Below are positions 8,018 through 17,300 of a stretch of 64,000 nucleotides of DNA, one piece after another. The position numbers were made by a program, and so were the translations under genes. The DNA is from Propionivibrio sp. Its GTDB lineage: Bacteria > Pseudomonadota > Gammaproteobacteria > Burkholderiales > Rhodocyclaceae. The notes beneath the pieces were generated by a model. The model was not told where the DNA came from and made no database searches. It saw only the letters and a list, made by a program, of their open reading frames with translations. Positions within the stretch are counted from its first letter, which is position 1; the number at the start of each line of letters is the position of its first letter. The stretch spans positions 47,242 through 111,241 of the forward strand of contig NZ_JAPUVO010000124.1 of the NCBI RefSeq assembly GCF_029255185.1, in the 5' to 3' direction.

Positions 8018-9598
8018 TCAGTTTGCCGTGCTGAACAGGGCGGCCAGGGTGCGACCGGCCATCGCGCTATCCATGCGATCGGCAGGCAGCCAGTGGATGC
8101 GCCCGGCGGCGACCGGGTTGATGTTCGCTTTGATATCCGATTCGGCAACGGCACGGTCCGTGGCCTGGTCGTACAGCACGACCACTCGGCGCAGATGGCT
8201 GGCGGCGGCCAGTACGCCCAGCTCGAAACGGCATCCCTTGTTTTCTGGGCGGAATCCGCGCAAATCCATGAGTACGACAGCGGAGTGCTCGACCAGGGCG
8301 TGCACGGCACTCTGCCAGGTGCTGTCGAAGCAATAGCACTCGTTGATGCGGTAACGTCCGTCTGGATCAGGCTGCCAGTCGAAGCTGGCGATGCGTTCGG
8401 TCAACTGCGCCGGGTTGGCGATAAAACGCTCGCTCAGGGCGCCGTTGAGGTAGACGAAGAGATCGTCGGGGTCAAGGGTTCGGCTAAGCAGGTCGGTGCC
8501 GGCGATCAGTACGGTGTTTCCGGTCAGGCGCCAACGCTCAATGACTTGATCGAACAGCAGTTCGACCTGGGCGTCGCGCTGAAATACGCGCAGGACGAGC
8601 AGGGTGGGCGGCCCCGCTGGTGGCTTCAACTGGTCGCGCAGTGCGAGCAGCAGCAGGGGCAGCCACAACCAGGGCAGGAGTTGGACGAAGGTCCACGGTC
8701 CGACTCCTTCCATTCCCGGCAGGGCACTGGCAAACAGGATCAGGAGCCAGTAGACGGCAATCAAGTAGTTCAGGTCGGAAAAAAACTTGGCCCGATAGGC
8801 TCTGGCCAGCCATTTGCCCAACTGGACTACCGGCCAGGCCATAATCAGCCAGGGTCCCAGCACGAAAAGCAGCAGGGTGGGATAGGCGCCAAAGATGTTC
8901 GCCAGGCTGATGACCCAGGACGTCGGATCTTGCACACGCTGCGCCATGACTTGCAGGGTCAGCACCGACGAAGCGGTGAGCAGCAGGGTCGGCGGCAGCA
9001 GATAGGGCGCCACCGCACGAATGCGTCCGCTGGCGCCGATCAGCAGCGTGATGGAGACCGGAATAATGGCCTGGCTAAACAGCCAGCCGCTCACCGAAAG
9101 CAGGGTCTGGGCGGCTGTGGAACGTAGCATGACCACTGCCAACATGAGCAGCATGTACAAAGCGATGTTGCCGAGGATGCGCAGCCAACTCCAGCGTCGT
9201 GCGAGTCCCCAGGCCAGCACCATCGGCCAGGCGTAAACGGCGCCCAGCACCAGAATCCGGTTCAGGCTGAAATCACGGTCGTTGTAGACAAAGAGCAGCG
9301 CCAGCCAGGCTTGGCTCAGGGCGATGAGCAGCGAAATACCGCCCAGACTGAGCATGAGTCGGGTAGAGGCGCGCTGGTTGCTGGCGAAAGTTACCGCGCT
9401 ATTCCAGGCCGGGGCTTGCGCTACCTGGGCCTGGGGGGCCGCATCCATGATCGCCGTCTGCTCGGGCGCTGCGCCGCCACGCATCAACGCCAGCATGCGG
9501 CGCTGGTACAACGCAGCGACCAGCCATGCCAGCGCTGCCGCCAGCACCACGGCAGTGATCAGGATGAAGAAGACGGCGCCGGAAGGTAACACTTTCAA
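8018..9598 (-). CDS. Polytopic membrane protein with C-terminal Rossmann/TIR-like domain
   Basis: I do not recognise a named family. Residues about 8-30 form a first membrane helix, a linker rich in alanine and glutamine follows (about 40-65), and about eight more hydrophobic segments lie between residues 75 and 325. The last 190 residues are soluble and alternate strands and helices: PPTLLVLRVFQRD, NTVLIAGTDLL, then AVVLMDLRGFRPENKGCRFELGVLA and RVVVLYDQ. The D-R-G-F plus C-R-F-E-L-G pattern resembles TIR-like or nucleotide-processing Rossmann domains in conflict systems. Its start overlaps the stop of the DUF4071 gene by four bases (ATGA), so the two are coupled. Confidence 0.7.
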   Translation of the reverse strand: MKVLPSGAVFFILITAVVLAAALAWLVAALYQRRMLALMRGGAAPEQTAIMDAAPQAQVAQAPAWNSAVTFASNQRASTRLMLSLGGISLLIALSQAWLALLFVYNDRDFSLNRILVLGAVYAWPMVLAWGLARRWSWLRILGNIALYMLLMLAVVMLRSTAAQTLLSVSGWLFSQAIIPVSITLLIGASGRIRAVAPYLLPPTLLLTASSVLTLQVMAQRVQDPTSWVISLANIFGAYPTLLLFVLGPWLIMAWPVVQLGKWLARAYRAKFFSDLNYLIAVYWLLILFASALPGMEGVGPWTFVQLLPWLWLPLLLLALRDQLKPPAGPPTLLVLRVFQRDAQVELLFDQVIERWRLTGNTVLIAGTDLLSRTLDPDDLFVYLNGALSERFIANPAQLTERIASFDWQPDPDGRYRINECYCFDSTWQSAVHALVEHSAVVLMDLRGFRPENKGCRFELGVLAAASHLRRVVVLYDQATDRAVAESDIKANINPVAAGRIHWLPADRMDSAMAGRTLAALFSTAN

Positions 9599-10950
9599 AC
9601 CTTTTTCTTGGCAGCCGGGCTTTCAGGGTTGAGCAGGGCAATTTCAGCTTGCCTGTTCAGGATGTTCTGGATCTGGGTTTGGGTTGATTCGGTCATCCAG
9701 TCAGCCATCTTCAGCGTTCGCGCCTGGGCCGCCCATTTTTCCGCGCTGGCCGCATCGCCGAGTCCGGCCGTCGCTTCCCAGAGGGTGGCCAGGATCCAGT
9801 AGCGTTTTTCAGGCCCGTAATCCTTGTTGATCAACGGCTCTGTGTACTTGATGACATCGCGCCGGATACGTCGGGCAAGGACTAAGTCAGCGATGCCTTC
9901 TTCCCGCTCGCCCGCCCTGAACGCGTTCAGGGCGCGCACTTCCAGCAGAAAGGCCAGGTTGATTCCATTGTAATAATCCTGCTTGAGAAAGAAGCCGCGG
10001 CCGTAGGCCTCAATGCTTTCGTTCAGGTCGCCGGCTTGCTGTGTTATTGCCCACAGCTTCTTGTGGATTGCTCCCCACAGGCCCAGAGTTTCCGGGTCGT
10101 TGGTGGTGGCCGGATTCAAGACCTGAGTGATGGCCTTGGCCTCGTTCAGTGCCGCTTCGGGAGTCGGTTGTTCAGACTTGTAGGTGGCCAGGATGAGTTG
10201 CTGGATGATAAAGCTGTCGTTGGGCCGCAGTTTGCGGATTTCTTGAAAAAGCTGGCAGGCGGCGCTGAAATCGCCGGCCAGCAGCATTGCCTGTGCCTGT
10301 TCCAGATTGGCTTTAGCGGTTTGCGGAAACGCGTTGTCGGATTCGAAGGTGAGCAGACCCATGGCGCTCAGGGTTTCGTCGGGTCTGAACGTCTGCATGC
10401 CACGCGCAACCCTGGCGGGGGCCGAAACCGGCGCGGCTATTTGATCATCGGCAGGCTTCGCCCAGGGGGGAGTTAAATCAGGCAGAAAGGCATACACCGG
10501 ACTGTCAGTCTGCGCGTTTGCCAGAATGGCCGTGATGGCTTGTTTCAAATCATCCCGGAAACGCCTGGCCTCCTGGGCGCCAATGTCCTCGCCCAGGTGC
10601 TTGTAACGGCGGATCACGATATGACTGACATCGAAAGGGTTCTTGAAGCACTCCTCGGCGACGATGAGGGTGGCACTCGGACGCAAACCGTAGCGAATTC
10701 CCAGCTCGAACGCGGCGTTGACGTTGTAGGTGGACAGGTCGGCGATGACCAGATCGGCCTTCAGCAATTGCTGGTACATCGGAACGTCGATGGTGCCGGC
10801 ATGCTGGATCTCGTCGGCTCGGATGCACGTGAGTCCGGCACCTTCAACACCTTCCTTGATGACGGCGTAGGAAGCGTCGAGGTCCAGCACGCGACCATCG
10901 GTAAAATCGGTTTTCTTGCCAAACCCCTGGATAACGAAACAGGTGGCCAT
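9595..10950 (-). CDS. Deoxyribosyltransferase-like plus TRAFs-binding (DUF4071) TPR protein
   Basis: The N-terminal 135 residues begin CFVIQGFGKKTDFTDGR and continue DLDASYAVIKEGVEGAGL, CIRADEIQHAGTI and LVIADLSTYNVNAAFELGIR, the pattern of the nucleoside-2-deoxyribosyltransferase-like domain found before the TRAFs-binding domain (DUF4071) and related to the N-terminal region of animal ASK1/MAP3K5. From about residue 210 to 430 the protein is helical and repeat-like, including QAQAMLLAGDFSAACQLFQEI, as in DUF4071. Length is 451 residues. The stop of the patatin gene shares one base with its ATG. Function is unknown; the domains suggest nucleotide sensing or processing in a signalling complex. 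Confidence 0.78.
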   Translation of the reverse strand: MATCFVIQGFGKKTDFTDGRVLDLDASYAVIKEGVEGAGLTCIRADEIQHAGTIDVPMYQQLLKADLVIADLSTYNVNAAFELGIRYGLRPSATLIVAEECFKNPFDVSHIVIRRYKHLGEDIGAQEARRFRDDLKQAITAILANAQTDSPVYAFLPDLTPPWAKPADDQIAAPVSAPARVARGMQTFRPDETLSAMGLLTFESDNAFPQTAKANLEQAQAMLLAGDFSAACQLFQEIRKLRPNDSFIIQQLILATYKSEQPTPEAALNEAKAITQVLNPATTNDPETLGLWGAIHKKLWAITQQAGDLNESIEAYGRGFFLKQDYYNGINLAFLLEVRALNAFRAGEREEGIADLVLARRIRRDVIKYTEPLINKDYGPEKRYWILATLWEATAGLGDAASAEKWAAQARTLKMADWMTESTQTQIQNILNRQAEIALLNPESPAAKKKV

Positions 10951-12137
10951 CAGATGAACCCCCTGAAGTGCTCGGTAGCGAGGTGGGAATCGGCGTAGGC
11001 CTTGCCGACGCGCTGGATTTCGGGGATGAACTTGACCGAATCCATGAGTTGTACTCTGGCCGGATCGATATCCTGCAAACCCAGAGCATCGAGTCCAGCA
11101 CGCGATACGTCGGGGTCATAACGCACATAGGCGAACTGCTTGTTGCCGGTCCAGTTCGCTGTGTCGGAGGGGCTTACCATGTCACCGATTTCCCGATCGA
11201 TGGGGGCGCCGTGACGGCACTCTCCGAGCAGGCGGCAGGCCATGTCCCAGCCGGCCGAGGCGGCATTCATCAGTGCCGACGGAATATTTTTTGCGTTGTC
11301 GAGCAAGGTCAGGTCGCTGGTTTCGAGCCCGGGACGCGCCTTCGCTACGTTGCCTGTGCCGACCGAGACGATCAGCAACTGGTCCGTGCCGGTCGCCCAA
11401 TTCACTTTGTAGGGTGCTGCAGTGGCCATCTGGAAGGCCAGGAAGGCTGAATTGTTGTAGGTGGTCACGCCGCCGTCGACAAAGACAAACTGGTATTGCT
11501 CCGGCATGCCCGGCGCAAAAGTCACCACCTCGGGCGGGAAAAACGTTGGCGCGGCGGTACTGGCGCGAACCAGTTGCCAGAGCGGCAGATCCAGGTTGCA
11601 GTCGCGGCGCGGGCTGCCATCGTCCTTGGTGCGCTGGTTGTATCGGGCACGCGGATTGTTGCTCACCGGCCACGGCGAATCGGAGGTGTGATTGCGCAGC
11701 ACCATCATCAGCAGCGTGCGCAAGCCCTCATCACCCAGGGTTGCGGGTGAAGCGTTCTCGGCATGGCCGAGGGCGCGGTTGAGTTCGCTGCGCAGTTTTT
11801 GCGCCAGGGGTTCGTCGTTGTAGCTGTAATGCAAACGCTTGAAGAGCGAGGCCTTGTCGAACATCTGCTCGCCGCTGCCGACATAAAACTCGCGAATGCG
11901 CTCCATCGACATTCCGGCGGCGATGCATGCGGCGATAATGGCTCCGGTGCTGGTGCCGCTGACGAAATCGAACCAGTCGGCCAGCACCAGGTCGGGCTTG
12001 TTGAGTTTGGCGCGCAGATCCGCTTCGATCCTGGCCAGAATTTCGACGCTGATCAGGCCAAGAATGCCTCCGCCATCACAACTCAGGATCTTCTTGGGTG
12101 CGGGAGAATCAATGCGGGCGATGAGTTTGCTGGACAT
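10950..12137 (-). CDS. Patatin-like phospholipase
   Basis: The 395-residue protein carries every patatin landmark: the oxyanion loop CDGGGILG (20-27), the nucleophile elbow GTSTG with S63, and the catalytic aspartate D221 in VDGGVTTYNNS. The Ser-Asp dyad is intact, so acyl-ester hydrolysis of lipids is expected. The start MSSKLIAR was chosen because GAGGAG stands eight bases before it; ten more codons can be read upstream. It lies 54 bases after the amylase gene and one base overlaps the next gene. Patatins linked to TIR or nucleotide-signal genes act as membrane-damaging effectors in known defence systems, and this context fits that role. Confidence 0.88.
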   Translation of the reverse strand: MSSKLIARIDSPAPKKILSCDGGGILGLISVEILARIEADLRAKLNKPDLVLADWFDFVSGTSTGAIIAACIAAGMSMERIREFYVGSGEQMFDKASLFKRLHYSYNDEPLAQKLRSELNRALGHAENASPATLGDEGLRTLLMMVLRNHTSDSPWPVSNNPRARYNQRTKDDGSPRRDCNLDLPLWQLVRASTAAPTFFPPEVVTFAPGMPEQYQFVFVDGGVTTYNNSAFLAFQMATAAPYKVNWATGTDQLLIVSVGTGNVAKARPGLETSDLTLLDNAKNIPSALMNAASAGWDMACRLLGECRHGAPIDREIGDMVSPSDTANWTGNKQFAYVRYDPDVSRAGLDALGLQDIDPARVQLMDSVKFIPEIQRVGKAYADSHLATEHFRGFI

Positions 12138-12191
12138 GGTTTTGACTCCTCTCCTAGCGCTTGGCAATGGAATAATTTTTGCAGAATAAAT

Positions 12192-14123
12192 TCATCCATA
12201 CATCACGAATCCTCCTGCCGGCACAACGATATGAACGGCCCGGCCGTTGCGCGCCTCGATCGGCGTGGTCAGGCCGATCTGTGCCGCGTCGGTCGAGTAG
12301 AGGCAGGTGAGAAGGGCAAGATCAGCGTGCTGCGCAGCGTCGATGGTAACCCAGGCTGCACGCGGATTGTCCGCATCGGTGTTGATGGCGAGCAGAATTT
12401 CCTGATTGTCAAAGAGGCGCGACCAGGGTACGACGGAAAGTATCCGACCGCCGATCATATGCGGCAGGCCGAAGCTGTCCGGTGCGCCGGAATCCGAAAT
12501 TTCGCGCAGGTATTGCCGTCCCCGGCGCAGCGCCAGATGCGTGCTGCGCAGCGCCGTGACGTCGGCGATGAAACGGTATATCTCGTGATCCTCATTGAAG
12601 AAATGTCGGCCGCTGCTTTGCAGTGAGCCGAATGCGCCACCGAACATGCATTCGCGCAGGTAGCGATCGTTGTCGCCAGCGCCATCGAAAGCCTGCTCGG
12701 TGCCATAGTAAAGGCAGGGGATACCCATGGCGCAGAGGTTAAGGCCGAGCACCGCCTTGAGGTGGGCATACCCGTTGTTGGCCCTGTCGCCGCAAAAGCG
12801 GCCCTTATTGTTGCCCTTACGCACCTGGTCGTGATCGTCGAAGAGCGTAACGACGTGCTGGCCGAACCAGGTATGCGAGGACTTGTTGACCAGAGCGGAG
12901 TTGCGGAACAGGTTGAAGAAATCGACGGGTTCCCGCCAGCCCTTGGCCAGATAGTCCATGCGGTCAGGGATATCGTCGATTCCAAGGGCCGCGTCGAGGC
13001 CGGTGAGTTCGAGAATGTTGCAGGCGTTTTCACGGCCGCCGGTGATTTCGCCGACCAGGAAGAAGTTCTCCTTGCCCAGGGTTTGTGCGAATTCCTTGAT
13101 GACCGCCACGAAGTAGCGCGTCGCGCCCGGCTCCATATGTTTGACGGTGTCGACGCGAAAGCCGTCGATGTCGGCCAGGGCGATCCAGAACTTATATGCC
13201 TCGCACAAGGCAGCGAGGGCCGGGGCGACGTGGAAGGCATCGACAATGCGCCTGTTTTGCTCGTCGCGGTCGTGCTCGCCATGGTAAATATCCTTCAGGG
13301 TGACGAAGTCGCCCTCGAAGAATTCAGGATCGTGGTCCCAACTGGTGATGCGGCCGCGGGCGGTAAAGTTTCCGGCAGCCTGCATCTCTGCCGGCCACAC
13401 CGCGTCGTTGGGCCAGGCATAGCTGTGCGTGGCCGGGTCGATCGGGCCGAAGGGAATGTTGGCCTGGCCGAAGGCATTGCGCCAGCCGGCTACCGGGTAA
13501 GTGCCGCCATCCCAGCGCGGGTCCATGCCGATGCTGCCGTTCTCTTCCGTGACCGGGTAGCGGGCGGGATTGAACTGATAGTCGAATACGTCGCCGGCAT
13601 GGTTGAGGATGATGTCCAGGATGACGCGAATGCCGCTGGAATGCGCGGTATTGACCAGGTCGATGAGGTCCTGGCGGGTGCCGAAGTGCGGATCGACATC
13701 CAGAAAGTTCTGGATGCCATAGCCGTGGTAGGAATGGCGATCCGCAGTCACCTGCTTAAACACCGGGCTGATCCAGAGGGTTGTCACTCCCAGGCGCTTA
13801 AGGTAGCCAATCTTATGTTCCAGACCCTTGAGCGTACCGCCCAGCCACTCGATTCCGGCATCCGCCCAGGCCGTTCGGTCCGCCGTGTAGGCGTCGTCCG
13901 GAAAGCTGAACAATGGAGTGCTGCCGGTACTCACGACATTGCCCTGGTTGTCGCGGCAGCCCAACTCCTTGTCGTCGGAGAATCGATCGAGCATCAGGAA
14001 ATAAAGCACCTGATCTTCCCAGGCCGCCGGTGAGGGCATGTAGTCAGGCCGGCGAAGCGCGGCCCAGTCGATGTCGTGCAGACGGCGTTCGAGTTTATCG
14101 TGGTTGGACTGCGTGCTGGTCAT
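12192..14123 (-). CDS. GH13 alpha-amylase family glycoside hydrolase
   Basis: The 643-residue protein has the four conserved GH13 regions: DIILNH (170-175), GFRVDTVKH with nucleophile D325, LVGEITGG with acid/base E359, and FDDHDQ with D432. The barrel runs from about residue 40 to 540, and a beta-rich C-terminal domain follows. It should cleave or transfer alpha-glucans. No signal peptide is seen, so it is cytoplasmic. The start has GGAGG nine bases upstream. Its position between the CHAT giant and the patatin gene, on the same strand, is odd for a sugar enzyme; a glycogen or trehalose role would normally place it beside glg or tre genes, which are absent here. Confidence 0.9.
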   Translation of the reverse strand: MTSTQSNHDKLERRLHDIDWAALRRPDYMPSPAAWEDQVLYFLMLDRFSDDKELGCRDNQGNVVSTGSTPLFSFPDDAYTADRTAWADAGIEWLGGTLKGLEHKIGYLKRLGVTTLWISPVFKQVTADRHSYHGYGIQNFLDVDPHFGTRQDLIDLVNTAHSSGIRVILDIILNHAGDVFDYQFNPARYPVTEENGSIGMDPRWDGGTYPVAGWRNAFGQANIPFGPIDPATHSYAWPNDAVWPAEMQAAGNFTARGRITSWDHDPEFFEGDFVTLKDIYHGEHDRDEQNRRIVDAFHVAPALAALCEAYKFWIALADIDGFRVDTVKHMEPGATRYFVAVIKEFAQTLGKENFFLVGEITGGRENACNILELTGLDAALGIDDIPDRMDYLAKGWREPVDFFNLFRNSALVNKSSHTWFGQHVVTLFDDHDQVRKGNNKGRFCGDRANNGYAHLKAVLGLNLCAMGIPCLYYGTEQAFDGAGDNDRYLRECMFGGAFGSLQSSGRHFFNEDHEIYRFIADVTALRSTHLALRRGRQYLREISDSGAPDSFGLPHMIGGRILSVVPWSRLFDNQEILLAINTDADNPRAAWVTIDAAQHADLALLTCLYSTDAAQIGLTTPIEARNGRAVHIVVPAGGFVMYG

Positions 14124-14317
14124 GGTGACTTTCCTCCTGGTTTCTGGTCATGAGCGGATGTTTTATTCTTCTTCGGCTACCTGGCCCTCCCCAAAAGAAA
14201 GGGCGAAATGATGATGATATTGGCGTGCCCCGAACTGCTATCTCAATGACTGCGTTCGCGGGTATCGCGGGTGAATTGCGTGCGGTCATGGTGATTTTTC
14301 TCCTGGTCTCTCGCCCT
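14095..14317 (-). repeat. Duplicated translation-start segment and leader ORF ahead of the amylase gene
   Basis: Two copies of a ribosome-site/start segment lie about 165 bases apart on the minus strand. The far copy reads CCAGGAGAAAAATCACCATG and the near (amylase) copy CCAGGAGGAAAGTCACCATG. Similarity continues about 30 bases into the coding part (ACCGCACGCAATTCACC against ACCAGCACGCAGTCCAACC, then GCGAACGCAGTC against TCGAACGCCGTC). The far copy opens a 64-codon frame at 14289 that overlaps the CHAT stop (ATGA) and ends inside the amylase gene, at 14095. It looks like a decayed partial duplication of the amylase 5' end; whether the leader peptide is made or regulates the amylase is unknown. 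Confidence 0.5.
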
Positions 14318-17300
14318 TTTTCAACAGTATGGCGGCCTTAAGTTTCAAGGCGTTGTTCAGCCTTGCCGCCCGTTCGCTGTGGTTCGCCGGGGCTGCCGCT
14401 GCCGGCTTGGCCTCGCTGCGTACCGCAGTGGCGAGGGCCTTGAGGCGGCGGATGGCGCTGTCGATCAGGTTTAGCGCCTGGTCGAATTGTCCCTGGTCCG
14501 CCAGATGTTCCGCGCAGCGTGTTTCCATAGTGGCCAGTTGCTCGATGGCGCGCAGCGTGACCCGACCCGACCGGTCTTCCGCTTGAACAGCGCGCTGGTA
14601 GGACTCGCGAGCCAGGTCAGAGCCCTCGACGCCGTAGTCGCCATAAAACGCTGCGCTGGCCTGTAGCACTTCGGGAAGTTCGGCCCAGGCGGGTGGGCAT
14701 TTGGCGAGTTGGCGCTGGAGCCATTGCTGCTGCTGTGCAAACGACGGTGTTTTGGCATCGCTTTTGCGCCGTTTGTTTTTTACCCGTTGTCCGAGGAGGG
14801 TCGCCAGCAATTCATCTACGGCGACGTAGGGTTTGGACTGGTGGCCGGCGTCAGATTCGCTGCTGGTGCGCAGGCGATAACCCGGATCGCCATAGGCCTG
14901 GTAAGCGCCCCAGGTGTTGCACGCTGGATGCTGTTGGAAGGTGACCTGGCGCGCCCTGAAGATAGCGTCGCCAAAGGTTTCGCCAAGCGTGAGCTGAGCG
15001 AAGAAGGTGCTGGCGAAGGTGCACGCGGCTGCATCGTTGACCGCCCAGCCGGCGGCAACGACGCAACGCACTCCCATTTCGATGAGCTTGCGCGACAGGC
15101 TGTAGGCCAATTTGTTGGGCTGGCTGTGCGGATTGTTGACGCTGCCCAGATGGCAGCAATTGAGGAAGACGAGCTCGGGAACGACTTCCATCAGATCGAT
15201 TTCGACGGCGGTAAGCAGCAGGCCATCAGAGAGTACGACACCGGAATAGCTGTGCCCGTCCACCCCCTTGGCCTCGAAAATGCCGTGCGCGCTAATCATC
15301 AGAACGCGGTAGGGGCGATCGTAGAGCGTGGCGAAAATATCGAGGGCTTCTTTGTCCGCCGGGCTGACGACGATATCGTTTTCATTCCAGCCCGCCCGTC
15401 GCAGGCTGTCGCCGACGGCCTGCGCTTCGCGCGTCGCCTCGGGCAGATCGTCAAGCTGCTGATGGTTGCCGGCAAAGCGTTTGTCGAAGCCGTCGGTACT
15501 TGGGGCGGCGATGATGCAGGCGGTATTGGCGTTGGCGGTGCGCACCGTGGGTCGGTAGTGCAGGGTGGCCAGTTGGCGGACCATGGGCATTCTGAGCACC
15601 AGGGGTTCGCTGTCGGCCTGTAGCAGTTCCCAGGGCAGATTGGCGGTGTAGCCGTCGAGCACCAGGAGCAGGCGCGACTGTTCCCGCGCGACAGCCTTGT
15701 AATCGAGCGGCACCATGAGTTGGAACAGGGTCTGCCCGAGTTTGGCGTTATAGGCAGGATTGCGCCGCTGGTCGCGGATGATGGCCTCGATCAGGCCGGG
15801 CTGACGCTGCTGCACCACCGTTTCGGCCCGCGCGCGCTGCGACAGGAGAACGTACTTGAGGCGTTCGGGGTAATAGCGCGATTCGCCGGTTAAGGGCTCG
15901 GCAGGCCCGTCGGCGCTTGCGCCATCACCTTCCACGGCATCGGCATCACTGACGATGAGTCGCGACCAATGGCCCAGATCGCCGTCAACGTTTAACCGAT
16001 CCTGCATGCCTTCGCCGATCGTCAAGGTCGCGGCAGGTGCGATACGCGCGCCCATGCGCTTGAGTTCGTCCGCCAGATTCGCGGGCAGTTCGAGCACGGC
16101 ATGCGCGGCGGCGATAGCGGCATTGCGGTACAGCTCGATGAAACAGAGCTGCGAAACGGTGGCGCCGTTCTTGCGTGATTTGCTCAGGGCATCGCTGAAC
16201 TGGTGGTTGGCCTCGAGAACGCCACGGGTAATCGCTGCCACTGATTCGGCGACGCTGATGCTGGCGGTAGAATTCCACCCGACGAGCAGGCTAAATAGCT
16301 CTACATCCTCATCCTGCTTGACTTGCAGGGTATCACGCAGTTGTATCAGGAAGCGCACGACACCGGCGCGCACCGTCTCGGTGACCTGGAGTGAACTCAG
16401 TTGTCCGTTGAATTTCCCCAGGCCGACGATTACCGCCCCCGGCCGGCTCCCCCGTGCACCTCGTGCATCTTGCTCCCCGCCCGGTGGGCGCAGCGTGATC
16501 GCCGACGTGCCAATCTCGGAGGCATAAACGCCGAGGCGCTCACGTTCGGCCAGTGCACCGTCGAGCATCTCATCGAGCGCGGCTTCGGCGCCGGAGATTG
16601 CATCGCCGATGTAGTGGCCACAAAGGACGGGCTGGTCGACGAAGCGCAAATCGCCGGCGCACACCGCGACCTTAAGCGTCGGTTTTATTCGCGACACCTG
16701 ACGCCGAGGCGGCCCGCTGCCCATGCAGGCACGTGCTATCTCCGCTTCGCCGGCGAGCACCGGCGGAGCGGCTTGAAGAACGAAGCTTGCCGCCTCTTCA
16801 CCACGCCGGCGTGGCAGACGGCCCAGTTTGTCGGTCTGGCCCCGTTCGAGCAGGTCGACGATGGCCGGGAAGTAGTCTGCTGCGCAGCTCAGGTCGGCAT
16901 GTTCCACCGGCATGCTCCAGCAGTGGGTGTCAGAATCGAGATTGTCCAGTCGGCCCGAGGCCCAGGTTACCCAACCGTCGCCGTCGGCGGTGAACAGCAG
17001 CTTGAGCCGGCCGTCGGCAGTGCGCTGGACGCCACAGGGGGTTTTGTCGCTCTGTCCGAAGATCTGGCTGACCCGTTCGGGATTGACGATTTCGTTGCCG
17101 GGGAGGGTGTCTCGCCAGAACGCTTGGCAAAGCGCCAGCAGTTTTTCGTCGGGGGCGCCGCAAATATGGTCTGCATACCAGCGGTCGGTGTTTTTCGCCT
17201 TGAGTTCCTTCCATGTGCCGCTGTTGTAGTACTCGTCGCTGGCAATTCGTGGTGCGTTGCCGGTGTCGGTGAATCCCGGTCGGGGCAGCAACGACAGCGC

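Noticed and set aside
8093-9127. Plus-strand open frame (344 codons) opposite the membrane protein
   Set aside because: Glutamine- and glycine-rich composition arises from the antisense of hydrophobic codons; no domain or ribosome site was recognised.
12762-14033. Long plus-strand open frame (423 codons) opposite the amylase gene
   Set aside because: The minus-strand frame carries all four GH13 regions; the plus-strand frame shows no recognisable motif.
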